Below, piece after piece: positions 1-5,879 of a DNA stretch of 13,334 nucleotides. Made by a program: the position numbers and the translations under genes. The number at the start of each line of letters is the position of its first letter. Position 1 is the first letter of the stretch. The notes beneath the pieces are model-generated. The model was not told the origin of the DNA and searched no databases. It saw only the letters and a program-made list of their open reading frames with translations. Origin of the DNA: an uncultured Clostridia bacterium (lineage in GTDB: Bacteria; Bacillota; Clostridia; Oscillospirales; Acutalibacteraceae); NCBI GenBank assembly GCA_947628595.1, contig CANRAN010000023.1, positions 1 to 13,334 on the forward strand. Reading direction: 5' to 3'.

Positions 1-1237
1 CTATTTCGTCCTGACGGCGATAACGCTTACCAATAGAGCCTGTATCGTCAAATTCGACCATAAAGTCTTTTGAAAGTTGTTCATATACTTTTTCAGCCTT
101 TTCGGAAAGCTTTTTTGAAAGCGGAAGAACGGCAGCTTTTATCGGAGCAAGAGCAGGGTGCAGATGAAGAACTGTACGTGTATCCTTTTCATCAATTTTT
201 TCCTCGTCATATGCTTCACAAAGAACGGCAAGGAAAAGACGTTCAACTCCGAGTGACGGTTCAATGACGTAAGGTATATATTTTTCGTTAGTTGTCGGAT
301 CAAAATATTCAAGACTCTTGCCGCTTGTATTGATATGCTGTGTAAGGTCGTAATCCGTTCTGTCCGCAACACCCCAAAGTTCGCCCCAGCCGAACGGGAA
401 GAGATATTCAAAGTCTGTTGTTGCCTTTGAATAGAAGCAAAGCTCCTCGGGATCATGGTCACGAAGTCTGAGATTTTCCTCGCTTATTCCGAGAGAATAC
501 AGCCAATCACGGCAAAAACTTCTCCAGTATGTGAACCATTCAAGGTCTGTTCCGGGTTTACAGAAAAATTCAAGCTCCATTTGTTCAAACTCACGCACAC
601 GGAAGATAAATTTACCGGGAGTTATTTCATTTCTGAAAGATTTACCGATTTGTGCAACACCGAAAGGTATCTTCTTCCTTGTTGTTCTCTGGATATTTGC
701 AAAGTTTACGAAAATACCCTGAGCAGTTTCAGGACGAAGGTAGAGGGTGTCCTTGCTGTCCTCAGTAACACCCTGAAACGTCTTGAACATAAGATTGAAC
801 TGACGTATTTCAGTAAAATTATGCTTGCCGCAAACGGGGCATGGGATATTCTTTTCATTTATATACTCTGCAAGCTGCTCATTAGACCAGCCGGCAACAT
901 TTGTTCCGTCAAATTCCTCAATCAGATTATCTGCTCTGTGTCTTGTCTTACATTCCTTACAGTCCATAAGCGGATCGGAAAAACCGCCAAGGTGACCCGA
1001 GGCAACCCATGTTTGTGGATTCATAAGAATAGCGGCATCAAGACCGACATTATATTTATTTTCCTGCACAAATTTCTTAAGCCATAAATTTTTGATATTA
1101 TTTTTCAGAGCCGAGCCGAGAGGACCGTAATCCCATGTATTTGCAAGACCTCCGTATATTTCCGAGCCGGGATATACAAAGCCTCTGTTTTTACAGAGAT
1201 TTGCAATAGTATCAAGATTTTTTTCCGTATTTTTCAT
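1..1237 (-). CDS. glyS: Glycyl-tRNA synthetase, single-chain (alpha2) type; C-terminal end cut by the window edge
   Basis: Charges tRNA-Gly with glycine in the cytoplasm, using ATP. The reverse strand from ATG 1237-1235 gives 412 complete codons of a protein usually near 460 residues; the rest lies left of the window. Visible landmarks are the N-terminal YGGLANTWDYGPLG segment, WVASGHLGGFSDPL, and two cysteine pairs (C93/C96 in CKEC, C133/C136 in CPVC) that look like a zinc site. Class II motif 2 lies around residues 199-222 (FRNEITPG followed by FRVREFEQMELEFF). Motif 3 lies near residue 331 (EPSLGVERL), and the start of the anticodon-binding domain follows (LHPALAPIKAAVLPL). This is the eukaryote/Firmicute-like homodimer, not the glyQ/glyS heterotetramer. 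The start is supported by GGAGGA at 1245-1250, 7 bases upstream. It is transcribed divergently from pyrH. Confidence 0.96.
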   Translation of the reverse strand, partial: MKNTEKNLDTIANLCKNRGFVYPGSEIYGGLANTWDYGPLGSALKNNIKNLWLKKFVQENKYNVGLDAAILMNPQTWVASGHLGGFSDPLMDCKECKTRHRADNLIEEFDGTNVAGWSNEQLAEYINEKNIPCPVCGKHNFTEIRQFNLMFKTFQGVTEDSKDTLYLRPETAQGIFVNFANIQRTTRKKIPFGVAQIGKSFRNEITPGKFIFRVREFEQMELEFFCKPGTDLEWFTYWRSFCRDWLYSLGISEENLRLRDHDPEELCFYSKATTDFEYLFPFGWGELWGVADRTDYDLTQHINTSGKSLEYFDPTTNEKYIPYVIEPSLGVERLFLAVLCEAYDEEKIDEKDTRTVLHLHPALAPIKAAVLPLSKKLSEKAEKVYEQLSKDFMVEFDDTGSIGKRYRRQDEI

Positions 1238-1269
1238 TTTTTTATCCTCCAATTAAAATCATATACACT

Positions 1270-1298
1270 ATTCTATCATTTTTTTCCCGATACTTCAA
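1270..1298 (-). promoter_or_regulatory. Housekeeping-sigma promoter for glyS
   Basis: On the reverse strand, TTGAAG (1298-1293) and TAGAAT (1275-1270) are separated by exactly 17 bases, close to the sigma-A consensus. Transcription should start near 1263, leaving a leader of about 26 bases that carries only the GGAGGA ribosome site. This is a prediction from sequence. Confidence 0.65.
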
Positions 1299-1418
1299 GA
1301 CATAAATAAAAAGTAATAACGTTATACTGCTTTAATATAATCATACCTAAAAAATTAAAATCTGGATTTATTAATGTATCACAAAATTTTATGGATATAA
1401 ACTTCAACGAATAGAGTG

Positions 1419-1432
1419 GAGCAGATCTGCTC
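1419..1432. repeat. Perfect 14-bp palindrome (GAGCAGATCTGCTC)
   Basis: Self-complementary 14-mer in the middle of the AT-rich glyS-pyrH spacer, and one of its few GC-richer patches. It could be an operator for a dimeric regulator, or fold as a 5-bp stem with a GATC loop. It sits about 120 bases upstream of each predicted promoter. No function is known. Confidence 0.5.
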
Positions 1433-1446
1433 GCCAATAAATTAAA

Positions 1447-1475
1447 TATACAAATTGAGTATTTTACTATATAAT
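1447..1475 (+). promoter_or_regulatory. Possible distal promoter towards pyrH
   Basis: TATACA (1447-1452), a 17-base spacer, then a perfect TATAAT (1470-1475). The -35 box matches the consensus at only 4 of 6 positions, and AT-rich DNA yields such hits by chance. It would give a leader of about 130 bases before pyrH. Confidence 0.3.
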
Positions 1476-1541
1476 GAGTCTTGTTTTCCAAATGAAATTA
1501 TATATTTTGCAGCATGAAAACAAAAAAATAGCAAATTATAC

Positions 1542-1570
1542 TTTACTTTAGGCGGCGGGTATAGTAAAAT
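1542..1570 (+). promoter_or_regulatory. Likely promoter for pyrH-frr
   Basis: TTTACT (1542-1547) and TAAAAT (1565-1570) are 17 bases apart, placing the transcription start near 1577, about 34 bases before the pyrH ATG. An overlapping TATAGT (1560-1565) is an alternative -10 box. The spacer contains the GC-rich run GGCGGCGGG. pyrH needs its own promoter here because rpsB-tsf are not upstream. Confidence 0.5.
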
Positions 1571-1610
1571 ATATATCGATGAAATATATGGTAACAGGAG
1601 TGTATATCAA

Positions 1611-2318
1611 ATGAAACCTAAGTATAAGAGAGTATTATTGAAGCTTAGCGGAGAATCGCTTGCAGGTGGTGAGAGGCACGGAATAGATTTTGATACTGTA
1701 CAGAGGTTTTGTGAGCCGATAAAAAAGCTCAACGAAATGGGTGTTGAGGTTGCTATCGTTGTAGGCGGCGGCAATTTCTGGAGAGGACGTTCAAGCGGTA
1801 ACATGGACAGAACAAGAGCAGACCATATGGGTATGCTTGCGACCGTAATCAATGCACTCGGTGTATGTGATTCCCTCGAGCAGCTTGACCTTGAGGTGAG
1901 AGTGCAGACAGCTATATCAATGCAGCAGGTAGCAGAGCCGTACATAAGGAACAGGGCGATACGTCATCTTGAAAAGGGAAGAATATTGGTATTCGGATGC
2001 GGCACCGGCAATCCGTTCTTTTCCACAGACACGGCGGCGGCACTGAGGGCAGCGGAAATTGAAGCTGATATTATTCTGAAAGCAACGATGGTTGACGGAG
2101 TATATGACTGTGACCCGAAGAAAAATCCCAATGCAAAGAAGTTTGACAGAATCTCTTTCCATGAGGTGCTTAATAATGATCTTGGCGTTATGGACAGCAC
2201 GGCAGCCGCAATATGTAAGGATAATCACATACCGATTATCGTATTCAGTCTGGAGAATCCGAATAATATAGTGTCTGCTGTTTGCGGAGAAAATGTAGGA
2301 ACAATTGTTGAAGAATAA
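1611..2318 (+). CDS. pyrH: UMP kinase (uridylate kinase)
   Basis: Phosphorylates UMP to UDP with ATP, the entry to UTP and CTP synthesis; a cytoplasmic hexamer of the amino-acid kinase fold. The 235 residues are full family length. The N-terminal KLSGESLAGG phosphate-binding loop is followed by VVGGGNFWRGR and DHMGMLATVINALGV, the UMP-binding signature of bacterial PyrH. CGTGNPFFSTDTAAALRA and KATMVDGVYDCDPKKNP form the nucleotide-binding C-terminal half. The start is ATG 1611 with AGGAG at 1596-1600, 10 bases upstream. It is the first gene of the rightward block, 20 bases ahead of frr. In most Firmicutes and Proteobacteria it follows rpsB-tsf, which are absent here. Bacterial PyrH is typically activated by GTP and inhibited by UTP; that is family knowledge, not seen in the sequence. 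Confidence 0.97.
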   Translation: MKPKYKRVLLKLSGESLAGGERHGIDFDTVQRFCEPIKKLNEMGVEVAIVVGGGNFWRGRSSGNMDRTRADHMGMLATVINALGVCDSLEQLDLEVRVQTAISMQQVAEPYIRNRAIRHLEKGRILVFGCGTGNPFFSTDTAAALRAAEIEADIILKATMVDGVYDCDPKKNPNAKKFDRISFHEVLNNDLGVMDSTAAAICKDNHIPIIVFSLENPNNIVSAVCGENVGTIVEE

Positions 2319-2338
2319 TATATTGGAGGTTTACACAT

Positions 2339-2893
2339 ATGAAAACAGTAATAAATAATGCAGACAACAAAATGGAAAAAACCGTCAGTCACCTTGAAAC
2401 ACAGTTTTCAGAGGTGCGTGCAGGCAGGGCAAATCCCTCTGTGCTTGACAAGGTCAGGATAGATTACTACGGAACGCCGACACCTGTTAATCAAGTAGCG
2501 GCTGTTTCGGTAACGGAGGCAAGAACGCTCACCATACAGCCGTGGGATGCTTCTCTTCTCAGAGCGATAGAAAAGGCTATACAGACATCCGATGTTGGTA
2601 TCAACCCACAGAATGACGGTAAGGTTATACGTATGATATTCCCACCACTTTCGGAGGACAGGCGTAAGGAGATAGTCAAGGATGTTGCGAAAATGGGCGA
2701 GGATGCCAAGGTTGCCGTTCGTTCGATAAGGAGAGAGGCAATGGAGAAGCTCAAGGCTATGAAAAAGAGCGGTGAGATAACCGAGGACGATCAGAAGCAC
2801 GGTGAAAAGAAAATACAGGATCTGACCGATGCACACATAAAGTCCATAGACTCCGCAACCGAGAAAAAACAAAAACAATTAATGGAAATTTAA
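2339..2893 (+). CDS. frr: Ribosome recycling factor
   Basis: Acts with EF-G to split the post-termination ribosome complex, freeing subunits, mRNA and tRNA; cytoplasmic and essential. The 184 residues match the usual length of about 185. The N-terminal helix (KMEKTVSHLETQFSEVRAGRANPSVLDKVRIDYYGTPTP, residues 11-49) contains the RAGRANP signature. INPQNDGKVIRMIFPPLSEDRRKEIVK marks the return to the three-helix bundle, and the C-terminal half is highly charged as expected. The start is ATG 2339 with TGGAGGT at 2323-2329. It is very probably co-transcribed with pyrH, 20 bases upstream. A strong hairpin begins 5 bases after its stop codon, so pyrH-frr may form their own transcript. Confidence 0.97.
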   Translation: MKTVINNADNKMEKTVSHLETQFSEVRAGRANPSVLDKVRIDYYGTPTPVNQVAAVSVTEARTLTIQPWDASLLRAIEKAIQTSDVGINPQNDGKVIRMIFPPLSEDRRKEIVKDVAKMGEDAKVAVRSIRREAMEKLKAMKKSGEITEDDQKHGEKKIQDLTDAHIKSIDSATEKKQKQLMEI

Positions 2894-2898
2894 CACTG

Positions 2899-2923
2899 GG
2901 GCGGCGGAGTGCCTCCGCCGCCC
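2899..2923 (+). terminator. GC-rich hairpin after frr, possible terminator or attenuator
   Basis: GGGCGGCGGAG (2899-2909) pairs perfectly with CTCCGCCGCCC (2913-2923) across a 3-base TGC loop. The 11-bp stem starts 5 bases after the frr stop. The following bases (GTTCGCATTTTCGC) hold only a broken T run, so it is not a classic intrinsic terminator. It could attenuate, protect the 3' end of pyrH-frr mRNA, or end transcription only partly. Confidence 0.55.
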
Positions 2924-2942
2924 GTTCGCATTTTCGCTTAAT

Positions 2943-3116
2943 GCGTTAGCTTTGATTATTGTGGCAATGAGTATGTGTCTGCGATAATAAATTTTCCTGT
3001 CGGAGTACATAAGACTGTATCGCAAGCGTCACTTCGTGACACTCCAAAACTGCAAATAGCAGACCTATTACTCGTAGTTTGAGCAGCTGTGTACAGTCGG
3101 GTCATAAAGCTAACGC
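2943..3116 (+). ncRNA. Candidate structured RNA or miniature element bounded by an 11-bp inverted repeat
   Basis: GCGTTAGCTTT (2943-2953) is exactly complementary to AAAGCTAACGC (3106-3116), enclosing 152 bases. Inside are GGAGT/ACTCC (3002-3006 with 3041-3045), GTCAC-TTC-GTGAC (3028-3040), CTGC-AAATA-GCAG (3050-3062) and GACTGTA/TACAGTC (3013-3019 with 3092-3098). A seven-base pair TGCGATA/TATCGCA (2980-2986 with 3018-3024) competes with the last of these. I do not recognise it as 6S, SRP, RNase P, tmRNA or a known riboswitch. No target-site duplication was seen at the repeat ends. The function is unknown, and whether it is transcribed as RNA is inference. Confidence 0.35.
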
Positions 3117-3144
3117 CTTGAGTAAATTAGTTACGAATGTGGAG

Positions 3145-3157
3145 CGGCGACCCGCCG
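3145..3157 (+). promoter_or_regulatory. Small hairpin just upstream of the uppS ribosome site
   Basis: CGGCG (3145-3149) and CGCCG (3153-3157) form a 5-bp GC-only stem with an ACC loop. It ends 5 bases before the GAGGTG ribosome site (3163-3168). It may influence ribosome access to uppS; this is inference from position alone. Confidence 0.3.
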
Positions 3158-3173
3158 ATATTGAGGTGATAAA

Positions 3174-3893
3174 ATGGCAGATAATAATAAAAATCTGTAT
3201 ATCCCCGGACACGTTGGGATAATTATGGACGGAAACGGCAGATGGGCTCAGAAAAGAGCTCTTCCGAGAAGTGTCGGGCATAAATTCGGTGCCCAGAATT
3301 TCCGTAAGATAACGAGATATATAAGCAAAAAAGGAGTTAAGATTCTTACTCTATATGCTTTCTCAACAGAAAACTGGAAACGCTCCGCTGAAGAGGTCGG
3401 GGCCCTTATGAAATTGTTCAAACAATACCTTATCGACTCATTGACCGATTTCCGTGATGACGATATAAAGGTTGTGTTTATAGGCGACCGCACGGCATTT
3501 GATGATAAGCTTATTGAGCTTATTGACGAAAATGAGGAGGTTTCCCGCAACAGAAAGGGTATGCTCCTTAATATAGCAATGAACTACGGCTCAAGAGCTG
3601 AAATTCTCATGGCTGTAAAACAGCTTTGCAAAGAGGTCAGAGATAACGGTCTTGACCCCGAAAGTATAACAGAAGAGGATATATCCTCACGTCTTTATAC
3701 AGGCGGTCTTGCCGATCCCGATCTGATAATACGCACAGGAGGAGAATTTCGGCTCAGTAATTTTTTGCTCTATCAGTCTGCCTATTCCGAGTTTTATTCC
3801 ACAGAAACACTCTGGCCCGATTTCCATAATGAGGATTTCGATAGGGCAATAGAGGAATTTAATAAGAGAAACAGGCGGTTCGGGGGTGTATAA
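3174..3893 (+). CDS. uppS: Isoprenyl transferase (undecaprenyl diphosphate synthase)
   Basis: Condenses isopentenyl diphosphate units onto farnesyl diphosphate in cis to make the C55 carrier lipid used for peptidoglycan and other wall polymers. The 239 residues are normal for the family. HVGIIMDGNGRWAQKR carries the catalytic aspartate D19. LTLYAFSTENWKR is the second conserved block, MNYGSRAEI the third, and DPDLIIRTGGEFRLSNFLLYQSAYSEFYSTETLWPDF the substrate-binding signature. The C-terminus ends in NRRFGG, typical of the family. The start is ATG 3174 with GAGGTG at 3163-3168. Its stop codon directly abuts the cdsA ATG, so the two are probably translationally coupled. Downstream dxr and ispG supply the isoprenoid precursors it uses. 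Confidence 0.96.
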   Translation: MADNNKNLYIPGHVGIIMDGNGRWAQKRALPRSVGHKFGAQNFRKITRYISKKGVKILTLYAFSTENWKRSAEEVGALMKLFKQYLIDSLTDFRDDDIKVVFIGDRTAFDDKLIELIDENEEVSRNRKGMLLNIAMNYGSRAEILMAVKQLCKEVRDNGLDPESITEEDISSRLYTGGLADPDLIIRTGGEFRLSNFLLYQSAYSEFYSTETLWPDFHNEDFDRAIEEFNKRNRRFGGV

Positions 3894-4718
3894 ATGCTAA
3901 AACGTATCATGTCGGCAGGTATGCTTATTATCTTTATTGCGGCTGTTGCCCTCCTGAGTCTTAAGCTGACATTGTTTATAGATTTATTCATTTCGGTTAT
4001 ATGTGCGGCATCAGTGTTTGAATTCTGCAAGGCGGTAAAAACACTCGACATATTTCAGATTAGTTTAATTAGTATAGCCTATGCTTTCATCCTGCCGTTA
4101 ACACTTACCTATGGGATAGGTATGATTGTTTCCTGTGTATATACAACTCTTATGCTTGCAATGCTTATATTTTTTCATGAGAAAATATCCTTTAAGGATT
4201 TTGCATATACTTTCAGTATGACGCTTATAATAACTGTTTCATTGTCGCTTGTTGTTCTTATGACAAATATGCATTCGGATTATTCAACAATGTATTTCAT
4301 ATTGTCGATTGCAATACCGTGGCTCGCCGATGTCGGAGCGTATTTTACAGGAGTTTTTTTCGGGAAGCATAAGCTATGCCCGAAAATCAGCCCCAAAAAA
4401 ACAATTGAGGGAGCTGTCGGAGGTATATTGTTTTGTACCCTGTGCAGCATTGTTCTTGGCTTTTTATTTAATATAGCTTTCTATTCAAACAGTCTTGATA
4501 TAAATTATCTGAGTCTTGCAATAATTGGAATAGTAGGCTCGCTTCTGTCAATTCTCGGAGATCTGAGTTTTTCTGTAATAAAACGCTCCTATTTTGTCAA
4601 GGATTACGGGGATGTAATACCTGGGCATGGTGGTATTCTCGACAGATTTGACAGTGTTATATGCTTTGTTCCGTTTATGTATATAGTTACTATGTATTTA
4701 CCTGTGGTTATAAGATAG
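3894..4718 (+). CDS. cdsA: Phosphatidate cytidylyltransferase (CDP-diglyceride synthase)
   Basis: Makes CDP-diacylglycerol from phosphatidic acid and CTP, the precursor of bacterial phospholipids; an integral membrane enzyme. The 274 residues contain about seven or eight hydrophobic segments, the first right at the N-terminus (MLIIFIAAVALLSLKLTLFI). SPKKTIEGAVGG is the conserved cytoplasmic loop. The family signature runs from S227 to D253 (SVIKR, then KDYGDVIPGHGG, then LDRFD) and includes the metal-binding aspartates. ATG 3894 follows the uppS stop with no gap. Its ribosome site, GGGGGTG at 3882-3888, lies inside the end of uppS. The dxr ribosome site starts on the last base of its stop codon. 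Membership in a block with uppS and rseP fits an envelope-growth operon. Confidence 0.95.
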   Translation: MLKRIMSAGMLIIFIAAVALLSLKLTLFIDLFISVICAASVFEFCKAVKTLDIFQISLISIAYAFILPLTLTYGIGMIVSCVYTTLMLAMLIFFHEKISFKDFAYTFSMTLIITVSLSLVVLMTNMHSDYSTMYFILSIAIPWLADVGAYFTGVFFGKHKLCPKISPKKTIEGAVGGILFCTLCSIVLGFLFNIAFYSNSLDINYLSLAIIGIVGSLLSILGDLSFSVIKRSYFVKDYGDVIPGHGGILDRFDSVICFVPFMYIVTMYLPVVIR

Positions 4719-4723
4719 AGGAG
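4718..4723 (+). promoter_or_regulatory. Ribosome binding site deciding the dxr start
   Basis: GAGGAG at 4718-4723 overlaps the last base of the cdsA stop. It lies 8 bases before GTG 4732, an ideal spacing. The upstream in-frame GTG at 4723 overlaps the site itself and so cannot be its start. Confidence 0.75.
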
Positions 4724-4731
4724 TGATAATT

Positions 4732-5877
4732 GTGGCTTCAAAAATATCCGTACTTGGCTCGACAGGCTCAATAGGAACGCAGACGCTTGATGTTGCACGT
4801 ATGCATAAATTAAAAATAACCGCACTTACTGCAAACAGTAATATTGATTTGCTCGAACGTCAGGCAAGAGAATTTCACCCCAAAATGGTCGCGGTGCTTG
4901 ACCTCGGTGCAGCAGCTCAGCTGAAAATAGCACTTAGTGATACCGACATAGATGTTTTCTGCGGTGAAGAGGGAATAAAAATGGCGGCAATCGAGGAAAG
5001 CTGCGATACCGTGGTTAATTCCATAGTAGGAGTGGCAGGTCTTTTGCCCACCCTTGAAGCCATAAAGGCCGGTAAAAATATTGCCCTTGCTAATAAGGAA
5101 ACACTTGTTGCAGGCGGAAGTATAGTAATGAAGAATGTTAAGGACAGAGGTGTAAAGCTTTATCCGGTTGACAGCGAGCATTCAGCGATTTTTCAATGCC
5201 TGCAGGGCTGTCCCGAAAACTCACTCAAGAAAATAATTCTGACAGCTTCGGGCGGTTCATTTTTCGGCAGAACAAAAGATGAATTGAGGGAGGTATCGGT
5301 TAAGCAGGCACTGAATCACCCTAACTGGAACATGGGGGCGAAGATAACTGTTGATTCCTCAACAATGATGAATAAGGGACTGGAGGTAATAGAGGCTTCA
5401 TGGCTGTTTGATTGCAGTGATGATGATATAGATGTTGTGATACACAGGGAGAGCATAATACATTCCATGATACTTCTTAAGGATAATGCTGTGATAGCAC
5501 AGCTTGGTGTTCCCGATATGAGGATACCGATACAATATGCACTTACATATCCCGAAAGATTGCCGTCGCCTGCGGCGGAGCCTGATTTTTCGGATATTTC
5601 CAAAATGACTTTCTATAAGCCTGATTATGATACATTCACCTGTCTTGCCGTATGCCGTGAGGTTTTGAGAAAGGGCGGATTGTATCCCACAGTAGCAAAT
5701 GCTGCAAATGAGGTTGCGGTTGATATGTTTTTAAAGGAAAAAATAAAATTCCTTGATATAGGTGATATAGTAGCGGAGGCTGTTTCAGCTTTTAAAGAAA
5801 ACAAGGCAGATATAACACTTGATGATATTTTGCAGGCTGACAGCGAAACACGTATTAGAATCAAAGAAAAATACTGA
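4732..5877 (+). CDS. dxr: 1-deoxy-D-xylulose 5-phosphate reductoisomerase
   Basis: Converts 1-deoxy-D-xylulose 5-phosphate to 2-C-methyl-D-erythritol 4-phosphate with NADPH, the first committed step of the MEP isoprenoid pathway; cytoplasmic. Taking GTG 4732, the protein has 381 residues and begins MASKISVLGSTGSIGTQTLDV, whose glycine-rich loop binds NADPH. LANKETLVAGG follows. The metal ligands are visible as D147 and E149 in PVDSEHSAIFQ and E218 in MMNKGLEVIEA. HPNWNMGAKITVDSSTMMNKG and VIHRESIIHSM complete the active-site region. Starting at GTG 4723 would add three residues but leaves no room for the ribosome site. It lies 13 bases after cdsA and directly before rseP. Its neighbours ispG and uppS act later in the same route to the carrier lipid. 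Confidence 0.96.
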   Translation: MASKISVLGSTGSIGTQTLDVARMHKLKITALTANSNIDLLERQAREFHPKMVAVLDLGAAAQLKIALSDTDIDVFCGEEGIKMAAIEESCDTVVNSIVGVAGLLPTLEAIKAGKNIALANKETLVAGGSIVMKNVKDRGVKLYPVDSEHSAIFQCLQGCPENSLKKIILTASGGSFFGRTKDELREVSVKQALNHPNWNMGAKITVDSSTMMNKGLEVIEASWLFDCSDDDIDVVIHRESIIHSMILLKDNAVIAQLGVPDMRIPIQYALTYPERLPSPAAEPDFSDISKMTFYKPDYDTFTCLAVCREVLRKGGLYPTVANAANEVAVDMFLKEKIKFLDIGDIVAEAVSAFKENKADITLDDILQADSETRIRIKEKY

Positions 5878-5879
5878 TA

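Larger units (their letters stand above)
1238..1610. other. Divergent intergenic region between glyS and pyrH
   Basis: A 373-base AT-rich spacer holding the outward promoters for glyS and pyrH, and a perfect 14-bp palindrome. I see no T-box (no AGGGTGGNACCGCG-like antiterminator on the glyS strand), no tRNA and no convincing gene. A 71-codon reverse-strand reading frame (1491-1276) would need a TTG start with no Shine-Dalgarno site and resembles no family I know. Confidence 0.8.
2894..3173 (+). other. Structured frr-uppS intergenic region, no gene recognised
   Basis: A 280-base gap in an otherwise tight operon. It contains a GC-rich hairpin just after frr, a long-range 11-bp inverted repeat, several nested small hairpins and a hairpin before the uppS ribosome site. 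No reading frame of useful length with a ribosome site was found. Weak promoter-like pairs occur (TTGTGG 2959-2964 with GATAAT 2983-2988; TTGAGC 3079-3084 with CATAAA 3103-3108, each with an 18-base spacer), none convincing. Confidence 0.75.

Noticed and set aside
455..1087. A 210-codon open frame on the + strand
   Set aside because: It lies wholly antisense to glyS, whose reverse-strand product has clear class II synthetase motifs; the + strand product resembles no family.
1276..1491. A 71-codon reverse-strand frame in the glyS-pyrH spacer
   Set aside because: It would start at TTG with no Shine-Dalgarno site, overlaps the glyS promoter, and its product looks like translated AT-rich DNA.
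2943..3116. Reading the 11-bp inverted repeat as the ends of a transposon or MITE
   Set aside because: No target-site duplication flanks the repeats and no transposase is present; kept only as one possibility for the element.
4723..4731. GTG 4723 as the start of dxr
   Set aside because: This codon overlaps the GAGGAG ribosome site that serves GTG 4732, and the family N-terminus fits the later start.
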